Assembly (NCBI GenBank): GCA_016169945.1 | Contig: JADLSH010000286.1 | Location: 124,001-188,000 of the forward strand | Direction of reading: 5' to 3' | Length of the DNA: 64,000 bases | From: Trachythela sp. YZ-2020 | Lineage: Eukaryota > Cnidaria > Anthozoa > Malacalcyonacea > Clavulariidae | In this document: one piece after another, positions 1 through 12,098 of the stretch | Layout of the letters: every line of letters starts with the position of its first letter | How positions within the stretch are numbered: position 1 is the stretch's first letter | Notes under the pieces: generated by a model | The model's input: the letters and a program-made list of their open reading frames with translations, nothing else | Told to the model about the DNA's origin: nothing | Database searches by the model: none | Position numbers and translations under genes: made by a program

Positions 1-125
1 ATTCTACAATTTGAAATTAAAATCAAAACTGAAAAAGCCAAAACATCACGCAGTTTCGTATTCGACTACCATCATACAGACTTTAACGCTCTTCGCAACG
101 AAAGCCAAACGGAAACCTGTCCGCG

Positions 126-2796
126 GTGATCGATCCTACGTTTGATATTAATGAAAACTGGTCTAACTGGATTACTGCTTTTAAATCACTGATTTCTCGT
201 TACATAAAAACTAAAACGCTCAAAAGAAAAAGGAACCCGCCTTGGCTCACTGGTGAAATCTTGCATGAATTGCACGTAAAGAATACCATCCGAAGAAAAC
301 TCAACTCAATCGAAGCGAAATCTTGCGTAATAAATTCAAAGAACTGAGATCTCGTGTTAAGCACATGATTGCAAATGCACGCAAGAATTATTTCATTTCA
401 GTAGCAACAGAACTTAAATCGAACCCTAAGCGCTTTTGGTCCTTGTTCAAATACACATCTAAGGGAGCGGTCATAAAGTATGTGTACTGGGGGGTGGAGG
501 GTATTCCAAAATACTACCTAAAATTTGGCACCCCCCCGAAAAGCGTCGGAAAATATTTAATACCCCCCTCAAAGGTGATGAAATATTTCGTACCCCCGCC
601 CCACACAACCAATCATCCTCCCCCAAAAAAAACATGCCAAGAACATAATCTGTTACAAATTGTTATTGTTAATCCAAGTTTTGAGCATTTCCATAAATTT
701 AATAGTGCTCTTTTACACCACATGTATCCAATCCGTACTTTTGTATGCTTGCCAGTATTCCATCAATAGGACTTGCCTGACTATCTTTTCCGTACCTAAT
801 AATAGCGTCAAAAGAGGTCCCGGCCATGCGCATTATTTATGGATATATCAACAGAACGTCGTGACGTATTTCATATCTTTTTTAATATTTAAGTCATTCT
901 AAACGAGTAGGGGAGCTACCCGACAGTAAAATTACGTAATCAAAGACTGTTCAGGTTGCAGAGATGTCAAACTAATAGGTTCCGATCGAGACACTTTCCG
1001 ATAAATGCTACTGTGCTAGATTGCAATTTAATTATTATAAGAACATACACTCAATTTTATTAAAGTATTAAAGTATGTAGTTTTAATCATAGACATAGTA
1101 TTAAACTCATTTTTTGTTTCGTACCCCCCACAAATGTCGTAATTCGTCTCATACCCCCCCAAAGGTTAGATAATTTGTTTCGTACCCCCAACTTACCCTC
1201 CATCCCCCCAGTACACATACTTTATGACCGGTCCCTAAAAAGCAAGCCTGCCACAACGTATGACAATGAAAAGTTCCAACAACCATAACACGATTGCTGC
1301 TGACGATCCTAACTCGATTGCTGATCTGTTTAATACGTTTTTCGCTTCTGTATTTCACCAAGGCCAAACACACCCGGCAAACGAAAACACAATCACTGAT
1401 GAATACTGCCTAACAGATGTTGAACTCACCGTAGGTGATATTTTCCCTTTACTACATTATTTAAATGAACATAAAGCTACCGGGCCTGATGGTATTTCTA
1501 ACAAGATATTGAAAGAAACTGCAGAACAAGTCGCCCCATCCCTACATGCCTACTGTTCAATCTCTCTTTACGATCTGGTTCCTTTCCTGATGACTGGAAG
1601 ACTAGCAACATAGTACCAGTGTTCAAAAAGGGGAAGCGTGATCGTGTATCAAACTATGGACTTATCTCTCTTTTGTCAAATATCTCAAAAGTTCTCGAAC
1701 GTTTCGTACTAGTCAAAACAAGAGACCATTTGCTTCAATACGTTAGTAAAAATCTTCAGGCGTACCTCAAAGTTCTATTCTTGGATCTGTACTATTCCTT
1801 CTCTACGTTAATGATATACATGATACTGTCATCTCTTCTTCTGTTTCCTGCTTTGCTGATGATACTAAACTATTTAAAAAGATTAACAGCCAAACGGACG
1901 CAAATTTACTTCAAAATGATTTAAATAATCTTAGCACATGGTCAACATCATTAGGGTTAAACTTCAACGAACTTAAAACAAATTGTCAGACAGTTACTCG
2001 GAAAAGATCGCCTTTAATCCATGAGTATGCTGTAAATGGCAAGCCCTGCATTGCAAGACTCGACGAAGAACGTGACCTTGGATTACGGGTAACCAGCACT
2101 TTGTCATGGAAGTCCCAGGTAGTTACACAAACCTCAGCAGCCAACAAATCTCTTGGCTGTGTTCGCCGCTCTGTTAGTGACATTAATGACGTTAAAGTTC
2201 GCCGTACTCTATACCTTGCCATTGTTCGTCCACATCTCGGACATGCCACTCAGGTTTGGTCCTCACAATCGATTGACCTTATCAGACGTATCGAAAGGGT
2301 CCAGCGTCGTGCTACTAAAGTCATTCTAAACCTACCTTTTAAGACTGATAAAACCTATAAACAACGTTTGAACTCACTCCATCTACTTCCAATCTCTTAC
2401 TGGCATGAATTCCTTGATCTGGTATTTTTCTTCAAAATTGTTCACAATATTACCATCATGAACTCTGAAGTCAAGCCAACTCAACATATTCCCACAAGAT
2501 CAACCCGTAATACTTCCGACCCTAGTCTACTCTACTTTCATCCTAAAAGATGTAAAACTGTAACTTTTCAACGATCATTCTTCTCACGTACGTGCAGAGT
2601 TTGGAACAACCTACCTGACGAAATGCGCCGCATGAATACATCTTTATTACGTTTTAGAAGCTTGCTAAAAGAACATTATTTAACAGCATCTCAAACAATT
2701 TTTTATTCGGATGATCCAAGGACATGGAAGTATGTGTGTCTGAAATGCAATTCAGCACGCACACTTAGGATCTCCATGTCATGCTCATGTAGTTAG
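126..2796 (+). pseudogene. LINE A ORF2 remnant (reverse transcriptase)
   Basis: Pieces lie in different frames. Residues around SNPKRFWSLFKY (to 460) are the conserved pre-RT linker, cut by the MITE. After it come ADLFNTFFASVF and KATGPDGISNKILK (RT motif 0/1 region, 1320-1520), then VFKKGKRDRVSNYGLISLLS (1620-1680), where RPISL-type motif 2a is degraded. The frame at about 1770-1880 reads SVLFLLYVNDI, then CFADDTKLFKK, so the catalytic Asp pair is present while motif A is missing. The 2101-2796 frame is open for 231 residues and ends with the usual RVWNNLPDEMR C-terminal motif. Not functional. Confidence 0.85.
463..1235. mobile_element. Harbinger/Tourist-like MITE inserted in LINE A
   Basis: The ends are inverted copies: GGGAGCGGTCATAAAGTATG at 463 against the reverse complement GGGACCGGTCATAAAGTATG ending at 1235, extending through a C-tract. 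The flanks are TAA at 460-462 and TAA at 1236-1238, a 3-bp target duplication as in PIF/Harbinger elements. The insertion interrupts the LINE coding frame, so it is younger than the LINE. No transposase is present, so it would depend on a partner. Runs of CCCCC(C) and TTTCGTACCCCC lie just inside both ends. Confidence 0.8.
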
Positions 2797-2960
2797 TACA
2801 TGTACTCTCTACTTATTGGGACCACAGTAATTGGCGTTACAAGCTGTTGTGGGCTTCCGTCCACGAAGTATTCATTGATTTGTTTTCTGTCTTGTTTAGT
2901 TCTTAAGTATATATATATATATATCTATTGTGGCAAAATAAATAAATAAATAATTGTACT

Positions 2961-3844
2961 GTAGTGTTTTACCTACCCAGATGCATTTGTACAATGGAAT
3001 TGTACGAATGATATTGATATTTCATTTAGAATGAACCGGCTTTTGCTCGCGTCCAAATACCGAATAATAATGGCAAAAAATGTTTCCGTTACAGTGGATT
3101 TAGAATATGGAATGGCTTACCCGAAAATGTGAGAAATACTGAATCTATTCATTATTTTAATTGGAATATTTCCTCTATTAGTCTGCTGAATTAACGTCTA
3201 CTAACCATATGATATATTTTGTAAATGGTATACTTATATTCTGTTCTTGTATTTATTATGGTGTGTAATTATAGTTATTTGTATTATAATTGTTGTATTT
3301 TATAATCCACGCCTCACTTGGAAACCAACTTCAGTTGAAGTGGCTAGCGTAGCAAAATAAAGTTTTATCCTATCCTTTATACTTTTTCCTTTGCTTTCGC
3401 GTGACCAAATCTGTGATGTTTTGCACTTTTACAAATAGCTGCCCAATTGCCAAAATGCCATGACAGAAAACTTACTAACCTCGACCGTTTAGACCTCACT
3501 CTCGGTTAGCAAATAGAGACGTCTATTTTTCACGTAACCAAAGGCTACCCGCACCTTTTACTTTGTACCTTTATATGGACAAACACATATATTTTGCATT
3601 GCGAGTGTAATTTCAGCATGGGTAGAAATATACAGTAATACAGGATTTAGCATATATTCTCCAGCTTTATTAGCCAGTACTTCTGGCAATAAAGATAATT
3701 CAAATAATGAAGAAACTCTTCCTCTATGCATGAAACGGGCAGGATCGAAACTCGTACAACAAACTGCCATAAAAAAAACAGATTTCCACCGCTGCTTTGC
3801 GAAAACATCGGGCGCAGTTGAAGCGATTAAACCGATCATGAATG
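2961..3844 (+). repeat. Repeat block copy A (LINE 3' end plus unknown tail)
   Basis: This stretch recurs inverted at 12099-13070. Its first 400 bases read in one frame as a LINE C-terminus (CFRYSGFRIWNGLPENVR, about 3088-3140) and end with GTAGCAAAATAAAG near 3361, a plausible LINE 3' end distinct from LINE A. The remaining 480 bases are shared with copy B but not recognised. Similarity stops right after ATGAATG at 3844, exactly where copy B meets the Penelope element. A 123-residue frame on the minus strand (3558-3929) overlaps the block but is not kept open in copy B, so it is not called. Confidence 0.75.
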
Positions 3845-5274
3845 TCTTAGCTGTTAGAAGAAAGCTGTAATAAGTCATAAGTAGTAAATACCCAGCATTT
3901 TCTTCAATCTTACATGCAATAATCCACATTTAATTGACCGCTTTTGCGGTTTTGCATTCAGTGGAAACACGAAATTTGGAAACTCGGACAAACATGGCGG
4001 AACGTAATATAGATTCTATACAGAATAGGCAAACCTTGCGCGTGTTTAACCGATAAATTCGCTTGATAACTCTGCAAAATCAATGTAACGTTGAAATGGA
4101 AAAAGATTACAAGAAGAGAAATTTACAGCAAAAATTAGCGGACGTTAAATTTTACCTATAAAATCGAGGAGTTATTGTGGGTAGTCATTGTAATATATTC
4201 CAACGGCGGCCCTGTTCCCATTGGCACACAGGCAGAGAGTTTTGGGAAATGCGAGCCCGTGTGCCGAGAAGTGAGGCAGTCAACCGTCTATTTTGGGAGG
4301 GGAGGTGGGGAAAAAATGACGAATACAGTCAACCGAACCTGTTATACACAAAATTGCAATGATTATTGATATGAACCTGTTATTCCTCATCAACTGCGTA
4401 GATAAGTGTACTATTTATGCTTTCGGCCCAAATATATACAATCACACAGGGATATAAGTTATTTCATATACCAGCCCAAATGGCTAAATGGCTAGGCTTT
4501 CCCAACTACACGCCCGGGCGCCTCGTTTAACAAACTGATCCCAACTTAATGAGATATCATTGTTTTATAGCCAATGTTACGCATGACTGCACTTAGAAGT
4601 TAGAATAGCATTTTTAAACTTGTAATTTACTGTAAACAAGACGCTTTATAGAGAATTAATTCATTAACTGGCAATGCTCCCGAATACGCACTGGAATTGC
4701 CAAGGGGGTAACTGGCAATGCGCCCGTATGCGCCCGAGGTTGACACGTCAACTTCCGAATACGATTGCCAAGCACGTGTTTGATGTGTTGCCTAGCAACC
4801 GATACGAATATAGAACACAAAAAACTCGCAAAGATTATATTTTTTTACAAAACTTTACGCAATAGCGATATGTTACAAGAAGGGAATTTGCAGCAAGTTT
4901 TAAGGGTGAAAAAGAAGTGGCTTTTCAAGTATTCAACTTGGAAAATTTGGTTCAAATTTGGAAAATAGTTGTCAGAAATCACAAGGAACATGAACACTAA
5001 GCACAAGTGAGTAGATACGATCTTTTTTTAGCATGTTTTTGAATTGTAATGTTTTGAAAGAACTCACAACTTACTTAGTTAGAATCCACTTCCCCCCAAG
5101 CGAAATAGTTGCACAAATTGAAGTACAACCTCTCCAAAGTTCGGGCTTCCTCGTCTTTCGAAATCCATGAACGGCCATTGTTGTGTTGCAGCTATGCATG
5201 CGCTTGACCACAAAACACTTAATGCGCACGCGCAGATAGGAAAAACTGATCTCAATAAAAGACGCATATTCAAG
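3845..5274. other. No recognised gene
   Basis: AT-rich sequence without a convincing gene. Two adjacent CTGGCAATGC-containing segments near 4669-4735 are short imperfect repeats. Open frames here are short and overlap on several strands. Nothing else is supported. Confidence 0.5.
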
Positions 5275-8002
5275 ATGGCTACTAATGACGATATGTCGAA
5301 AATTCGAATATCCTCATGTTTTATGCATTTTGAAGGCGTAACCGAGCAACTTTCCAAAGTTACTCGTCAAAGGCTTAAGAAATTTGTCGATTGCAGGACT
5401 AAATGGGCGAAACTTAATTGCCTGCAAGCTGAGATAGCGAAGGATTCGTATGATAAGTTTGATGACGAATTCGTCAATTCATACTTGGCAGAGAACACAA
5501 ACTAATTTTTTGATTTAGAATGGTACCACCACATGAAATGCTACAAGAAATTTAGCGATGAAGAAAAGATCCGTATACAACAGAGAAAAGAGGAGAATGG
5601 AGCTAGTACAAGCACAGAAATGGTCGCTAATACCATAGACCACACATGCCACATGGAACCAGCCGTGGAACCCAGAAGAAAGATTCAAAGAAACAAGCAT
5701 GTACTACCAGTGATATATGACACAAAAGTCTGTAGTTTTGTACCTTGAATACCACAACCAGAATGCTGCAATATTTGTGGAAGATATTCGTCTTGGTTTT
5801 CAAGAGAAAAGGTATGATTATGTACAATTTCTTGTGTACATTATCTTTATATTCTATGGACCATATTATGGTGGAAAAGTTGACATATTGTGCCTTACTG
5901 CCTTGTGCATATACCTATATGATATTTTAGAGTACATATTGGGTGCTTTGGATCTTAATTGGTTAAATTATCCAGATAATAAGTTTATTTAAACAGACAT
6001 AATATAAGCTACTCTGGTTTGTAAAGTTTATGAACACAGTGTTCGTAAACTTTAGAAACCAGAGTAGCTTTATTTTAATACCTAGTTGCTGTGAATTTGT
6101 ATCTTACTGCATCAAGTTTGTTAATTTGTCAAATTCACCCTGCTTTAGTTGGTCAATGCCATTTGTAAACAGGCATTCTAAACTTGTATGTTCTGTGTAG
6201 AAGACACAAAAGAGAAGAAGAACACCACTAGTGTTGGCAAGTACATTTGATGCTGGCTTATTACGTACAGCTGCTGAGAGGGAAAATGATGAGCGGATAC
6301 TTGTGCAGATTAGAGATAAAGACTGTGTTGCATTGGAGGTCCGCTACTACAAAGTTTGCTATAGCAACTATACCATATTCCTTGCAAGGGAGGCAAAGAC
6401 GACCACAACATGTGCACCAGTGTATGAAATATCTTACAACGTATTCTGTAAAGAAGGCATCGAAACTGAAATCATCAAGGGAAAGGCAATAAAGTACATG
6501 ATGGACTTACTTGAGAAATTTGTTGTCATTGCTAAGGAAACTGAGAATGTGGATGCGTCGAAATACAGGTCTTCCAAGCTCAAGCAACGGCTAATTAACA
6601 GTTATCCCAGCTGGTATTCTGTTTGCCTAAATCTAGAGATGTTAGTGAAATTGTGTATGCTGAAAACTTGGATACTTCTGATTTAGTTGAGGAACATATG
6701 TTGAATAAAGTCGAAAATACTGATGAAGAATTTGGTGAAGGCGGCTGCATCGGTGAAGGTGAGGTACATGATGACAATTCTTGTACAGAAACAGCTGCGA
6801 ATTCTCAACTTAACGAGTTGCAAGTGTTATACAATACAGCATTAATTCTTAAACAAAAGGTTCAAGAAATCCCCAAGCTTGATCTACTTTGGCCTTCATT
6901 AGCATCATATCTGACAATGACTAATGTGAAGAAAGTGGTTCCATGTGAGCTTTTCAACACACTGGCTTGGGTCTGTGGATTCTCGTCAGAACCCACTTTA
7001 AACAATTATGTGGAAATAGACCATAAAGAAAGTGGAAAACTGATGTCAATCACACAAGACCTAGTAAACTTAGCATCAAATCAAAGGAATCCCACTCAAA
7101 AGAGCATAGCACTTGCCATGGCACTTAGGCAACTGACAGGATCAGCCTCAGTTATATATTTATTAAGTGGCTTGGGACATTGCATGTCTCGCTCATTCGT
7201 ATTGTCTCATGAAACAGCACTAGCACAGTTGAATACATCTAAGGACTCTACTGTTCCTCCAGGTTTTATTGGCAATGTACCAACTACACTTGCATGGGAT
7301 AACGATGACTTTCTGAAGAAACTAGATCTGGAAACTCATATAACTGGAGGAACTTTCAACAGTAAAGGAGATACATAATCAGAGTGAGAAGATTGCCAAC
7401 AAACTGAACTTGAAATACATGTGCTTGGTTTTTTATGAGGTGATGTATGCCAAAGTTCAGCAATTTAGATGGAAGGAAGAGAGGTATCTCAGCCGATTTA
7501 TTGTCCGACTTGGGGATTTTCATATGGCAATTGTCATATTGTTGAGCAATTTCCAAGCTGTTTAAAGATGCTGGATTAAAGGTATTTTTCAAATGTATAA
7601 TTTTCATTGTTAAAAACTCATTAATATTCAATAGACATTTTGTCCAATCCGATGTCCACATCTGGTTACAAGGAAAGCCTTAATTTGATGCCTTTTAAAT
7701 TATAGTTGACTACAAATCATGAAAATTTTAATATAAAGACACACTGTCTCAATGTATAGGTTCATTCATCTTTATGTTGAATATTAAGAAGTCTTTTATA
7801 TATTATCTAAGTCATTTAAAACTGACTTTTAGCATATGTTTTACCAGGTATAAAACACTTGGCTGAGCCTGTTTTTTTTATACTTGATAAAACACTGAGC
7901 TGTTTGTTGTTATTTCCATAGGACATCCTTATTGAGTCTGAAATTGTAGCGATTGGATCAATAAATGGAGTAATGTCAGGCAAGCAAGACGAAATTGGTT
8001 GA
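5275..8002 (+). pseudogene. Decayed multi-exon gene of an uncharacterised, recurrent invertebrate family
   Basis: Coding segments in order: 5275-5504 starts MATNDDMSKIRISSC and ends at a stop; 5524-5811 has the WYHHMKCYKKFSDE motif and a Cys cluster ECCNICGRYSSW, then a GTATGA donor at 5812. After a GTGTAG acceptor, 6201-7581 runs RRRTPLVLASTFDAG, AAERENDERILVQIRD, LAWDNDDFLKK and RLGDFHMAI to FKDAGLK, with a GTATTT donor at 7582. 7922-8002 reads DILIESEIVAIGSINGVMSGK after a CATAG acceptor. Exon borders are preserved, but frameshifts near 5500, 5700, 6603, 7367 and 7545 destroy the frame. The motif order matches a multi-copy family I have seen repeatedly in cnidarian proteins; I know of no assigned function and do not claim one. 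It could be transposon-derived. Confidence 0.7.
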
Positions 8003-8190
8003 TACAAAAACAGAGTCGTAATGAAGTTCCAGTCAGCGTAGAGTTAACCTGCATGCTTTCTTACTAAGACCATACAACTGGATTGGACGCAAAGAAAATA
8101 ATAAACAAGGAACCTGGACTAATAAAATTGACGGAAAGAGAGTTAGAAAATAAATAAGATTGTGAACACCGAGTAATACTTATTTATGGT

Positions 8191-8446
8191 ATATCGTAAT
8201 TTCTCTATTAAGCACACCCCCCCCCCCTCTCCTGTAAGCAATTAATTTAAAAAATCGTGAAGCGTGAAAGTATTGTATTTTAAAGATAATTATGATATTT
8301 TACAGATACTTTGGTACGTAACATCACTGTACCCGATGTTGCATATTTATAGAGAGAATCAAACGTGCAAACAGACTCTTTGTATATATTAGAGATAACC
8401 CCCCTCCCCCCTCCCCCCAAACAAATTGATAGAGAAATTACGGTAT
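8191..8446. mobile_element. Short inverted-repeat element (MITE)
   Basis: ATATCGTAATTTCTCTATTAA at the left is matched by the reverse complement ATACCGTAATTTCTCTATCA at the right; both arms continue into C-rich or G-rich runs. A TA dinucleotide sits at both borders, but the target duplication is not clear enough to assign a superfamily. No coding potential. Confidence 0.6.
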
Positions 8447-8626
8447 GCGTGTTCTAGAATGTTTAGGATTGTGGTAATATTTAAAGCCTGAAAAACAGAT
8501 TTGCTTGCAAACTTAGTATAAAATAACATCATATTGTAATGTTGGCTTGACACGGTACATTGCTCAGATTGTTTGACGAACTCCATTAAAATGTACAGAA
8601 CATAAAAATATATATTTTTAAAACCT

Positions 8627-9950
8627 GTCGAATTATTCTTCCTAAAACCAGTTTGTTGTTGAGTGAGTATATCATTTGTTTCCAGATGCATATAAAGCTG
8701 GTTCGAAATTAACTTTTTAAAATACCTTGGCTGTTGTAGAAAGTACTGAAATTGGTCTATAATTATTACACTCTAATTTGTTTCCTGATTTATGAATGGG
8801 GCGATATAATTGCCACTTTTAAGTCGTCGGGGAAAATGCCAGTCTTTATCGACTGGTTAAAAATTGTTGTCAAGGACGAAGCTATAGTGCCAGCAGAATC
8901 TTTCAAGACTTTAGGTGAAATTCTATCCGGCCTGCCCTGTTGCCTTAGACGTTTTGTTGCTAGAGAGTAGCCTAAAAACATCGAATTTGGAAACAGTCTG
9001 TATTTCAAATATTGAATTATTTGGTGTATTGTAAGATTCTGGTGTCGTGACCCTCTCAGGTAGATCTTCAGCCAGTTTAACTCCGATTTCATTAAAGAAT
9101 GTGTTAAATATATTTGTGATGACGTCAGGCTCTTCGCTAATATAATTATCAACACTAAGTTTGGTTATATTAGTTGTAAGCTTATTTATCGTATTCCACA
9201 TTTCTTTAGGGTTATTTTCAGTGCTATTTAATGCATTAGTGAAATACGCTGCATTCGCATTCTTAATTAGCTTATTCAAATCATTTCGAGCTCTTTTATA
9301 TGCATCGTGTATATTTTCCGACCCGGTTTTCACGGCTTTATTCTTTAGAAAATCTCGATGATACATCTTTCTTTTCATATCATCCGTCATCCAAGGGGCA
9401 TACTCACTCCAAACTTTCCGGGTGATTTGAGGTGCGTGCACTAATGGAAATCTAGTTTTCTGTTCTCCCCTTGGATTAGGATCATTAACTGAAATTGATT
9501 TTATTCAAATATATAAATAAGGCTGTGATCGCTTATTCTCATATGATCTACACCAGATGCATTTATAATTTCTTGTCTATTGGTGAATGCTATAAGCGTA
9601 CTCGTGGTCGTTGTTATTCGGGTGGGTTCCTTGATTAACTGCTCTAACTGGAATATGTCAGTCAGGTCTACAAGTTTATTTGTATGTGGACTTGCGTTGC
9701 CCTTTTGTAGTCCAGTCCAATCACAGTTGAAATCTCCAATTAAAACTGTTTCCTTATTTTCCGCATCCATTTTCTTAATGCATTCTTCATAATAATCAAA
9801 CAGTTCTAGAGATGAACCTGGCTGTCTATACAAAGTATTGACTAGAAAGGACTTTGATTTTGGCTTGGAGACTTCGATTGTAATGGTCTCTAGATTATCG
9901 TGCATTAAATCCTGTGTTATTTTATAATCTATTGTGCTTCTGACTGCGGA
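8627..9950 (-). mobile_element. LINE B: endonuclease and partial RT, decayed
   Basis: Read on the minus strand from 9950. The apurinic endonuclease C-terminal half (9905-9501) has TLYRQPGSS, VLIGDFNCDW (catalytic GDFN box) and SGVDHMRISDHSLIY (SDH box). The linker (9441-8923) has KRKMYHRDFLK and NNPKEMWNTINKL. The RT start (about 8975-8630) reads ISPKVLKDSAGTIASSL, SNYRPISVLS-like residues and QQQTGFRKNNST. Frameshifts lie near 9500 and 8945, and similarity is lost at about 8627, before RT motifs A-C, so the 3' part is missing. It is in a different subfamily from LINE A. Non-functional. Confidence 0.8.
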
Positions 9951-10442
9951 ATGTTACGGTAATTAAGCAGCCTGGACGTCGAATCTGGCCATTTGGGCCC
10001 AGCTCAACTAGAGCGCGGGTAGCGTCCTCAACGGAAATATAGTGCATCAACAGGTGGGCATTTTGCACAACGCATGCGCTAGTTGATAAGCAAAACGTGG
10101 CGCAATCCCTGGGGCGAGTTAAATAATTCAATATGACGACGCATGGAAGGAGTTTTCGTGGATTTCTCTGCTTTTCAAGTTGATAAAACAGCATTGTAAT
10201 CAAAGGAAATTTTGCAAAATTAATGGAAAACATTTAGCAAAGGCTTCTCAAAGGTTTTGCCCTGTTTCTCTTTTTATGCTTTGAAAACAGGCTCACTCTT
10301 TTTGAAAAATCCCATCAACATTCCCAAGTTACTTCCCCATATTTAGCTATATAAGGTATAATTATATTGTTCACTGATCTGAAAGATTACAGTATTTTTA
10401 GTACTCATTTGAACAAAGAATTAGATGTAATTTAATTAAAAT
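9951..10442. other. No recognised gene
   Basis: Non-coding sequence between LINE B and the 3' end of Penelope copy 1. I see no repeat border, RNA gene or conserved protein in it. Confidence 0.4.
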
Positions 10443-10492
10443 CAAATATGGCGGTTGACTGTGGTGTAAAACTACCTGAAAAATACAATGAG

Positions 10493-10532
10493 AACTTCGA
10501 CGTTTCGAGCGAAGGCCCTTCGTCTGGAAGTT
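10493..10532 (-). ncRNA. Hammerhead-ribozyme-like motif, Penelope copy 1
   Basis: On the minus strand: stem I strand AACTTC, core CAGACGA, stem II GGGC/GCTC, GAA, palindromic ACGT, C, then stem I partner GAAGTT (6 perfect pairs). The layout equals the minimal type I hammerhead of Penelope-like elements, in which the self-complementary stem III pairs between two molecules. The core has A where CUGANGA has U, which would be expected to weaken or abolish cleavage. Confidence 0.5.
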
Positions 10533-10791
10533 AGTAGAATGGGTCGGGGGGGAAACATGTGCTTTTATAGTGAATACAAAAGCGATCACGTGATAAAAAA
10601 ATAAACCAATCAGATGGATTTAATCAAAGCAAACTATAAACAAAATATGGAAATCACATCACAAAATATATTAGCATATAAGGAGCAGCGAACAAAGATA
10701 ACAAAGCAAGAAAGACAGAAAACAGGGAAAGAAATATTAGATAAGGTGAGATGTAGAGTATCTGCTGATGGCAGGCATAAACAGATAGGAG

Positions 10792-12097
10792 TTAAATGTA
10801 AGAGAGGCGCTCACTAATGCCGAGAGCATGAATGGTGCCAAGTTGGGAAATGAGACGCATTTCTTGGCTTTTGCGGCTATCATTGCTACCAGAAATGGGA
10901 CACAGAGCTCGAATTTTCATATCTGAAACACTGTGATTGCCAGTGTTGAAATGTCTGGCAACAGGTTGTTTAGCATCATTGTTTACAACAGCACGATGCT
11001 CACCAAACTTTATCCTTAAATATCTACCAGTTTCACCAATATAGAGCATCCCACATTTACTGCATGAAATACAGTAGATGAGATGAGAGGAGGTGCACAG
11101 GAAATGGTGCTTAATGATGTACTTAGATTTTGGTGCCGAAATTGTAGTGGAAGAATCTATATACTTACAGGTTTTACACAGCTTCACACCACAAGGAAAC
11201 GTGCCATTAGGTGACAACGAGTCCTGTGGTAGAGAGCTGTGGACTAGGGTTTCACGGATATTTTTACTATATCGAAACGAGACTAAGGGATTATCGGTGA
11301 AAATGGAAGATGTTTCAGGGTCGTTTTTCAAGATATGAAAATTCTTCCTAATGACATCCCTTACTTTGAAATTGAAGGGATGGTAACCGAGAACTAGGGG
11401 TATTTTGTTGTTGGGAACATTAGGCACATGGCCTCTAAGGGTTTCGGATCGGGGATTATTAGAGGCCTTCGAAAAGGCAGTATCTAAGAGAGGGGTTGGA
11501 TAACCGCGTTGGACAAAAAAGTTTCTCATTTCCTGACTTTTGGTATGGAAGTCCTCATCTTCACTGCAAATGCGGCGAAGGCGAAGGAACTGAGAGAAGG
11601 GAATGGACTTTTAGTGTGGTTGGGGTGGGAGGAAGTAAAGAGAAGATAGCTATGGGAGTCAGTCGGCTTGAAGAACGCAGAAGTAACAAATTTATTGCCA
11701 TTGGTAGATACAAATATATCTAAGAACGATACACTGGTCTCACTGATCTCCCACGCAAACTGGAGTGCTGGGTGGAAGTTATTAACAAAGTTAATAAACT
11801 TGTCCAACCCTCCGCGGGAACAAGATGCTGTGCCGAGACAGTCATCAATGTACCTACCAAGGTAATCAGGTATGGGATCAATGTATTGCTCGAAGATCTG
11901 CTTTTCCACAAAACCAACGAATAAATTGGCACAGTTGGGACCCATTTTGGTTCCCATGGCTACAACACTCTTGGTAATGCTCACCATCAAATGAAAACTT
12001 GTTGAGGGTGAGCAGTAATTCAGCCAAACGGATCAAAACAGTGGTAGACGGTTCCTGGTTGGGGCGCTTATCTAGAAAGAATTTGAGAGCTCTCAAA
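10792..12097 (-). pseudogene. Penelope RT/GIY-YIG endonuclease ORF, two frameshifts
   Basis: Domains in order on the minus strand: RT palm pieces LAELLLTLNKFSFDG, VAMGTKMGPNCANLFVGF (12050-11930) and the catalytic GRYIDDCLG (about 11850); FLDIFVS and thumb; a linker with PCGVKLCKTC (about 11190, Cys pairs); then the C-terminal GIY-YIG nuclease CISCSKCGMLYIGETGRYLR (about 11060) with the downstream H-R residues GEHRAVV. Frameshifts near 11975 and 11600 break the frame; the 245 C-terminal residues (11529-10792) remain open. RT plus C-terminal GIY-YIG is diagnostic of canonical Penelope-like elements, which use the nuclease for target priming. Inactive as it stands. Confidence 0.88.
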
Positions 12098-12098
12098 C

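Larger units (their letters stand above)
1..2953 (+). mobile_element. LINE A: 5'-truncated, decayed non-LTR retrotransposon
   Basis: Plus-strand fragments spell a LINE ORF2: the linker between endonuclease and reverse transcriptase (126-460), the start of the RT domain (1260-1750), the FADD box (about 1850-1862) and a long C-terminal region (2101-2796). The 3' end is typical of this class: a TA-rich stretch at about 2906-2925 and a short TAAA microsatellite tail ending near 2953. The element is dead. It has several frameshifts, a MITE at 463-1235, and an internal deletion near 1757-1768 that removes RT motif A and most of motif B. The endonuclease is not in the window. The FADD box and C-terminal style suggest a CR1/L2-like clade; that placement is inference. 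Confidence 0.85.
10443..12098 (-). mobile_element. Penelope-like retroelement copy 1, 5'-truncated
   Basis: Runs on the minus strand from 12098 (GLRALKFFLDKRP) to a 3' non-coding terminus near 10443. The 5' part of the RT is absent and the break coincides with the end of repeat block B. The 3' non-coding segment (10443-10790) carries a hammerhead-like motif at 10493-10532, as known for Penelope-like elements. The whole segment, including the non-coding end, recurs at 32002-34267 in the same orientation. The two copies differ by scattered substitutions and indels, so they are separate insertions. Confidence 0.85.

Noticed and set aside
3558..3929. 123-residue minus-strand protein
   Set aside because: The frame lies across repeat block A and is broken in block B; no domain recognised.
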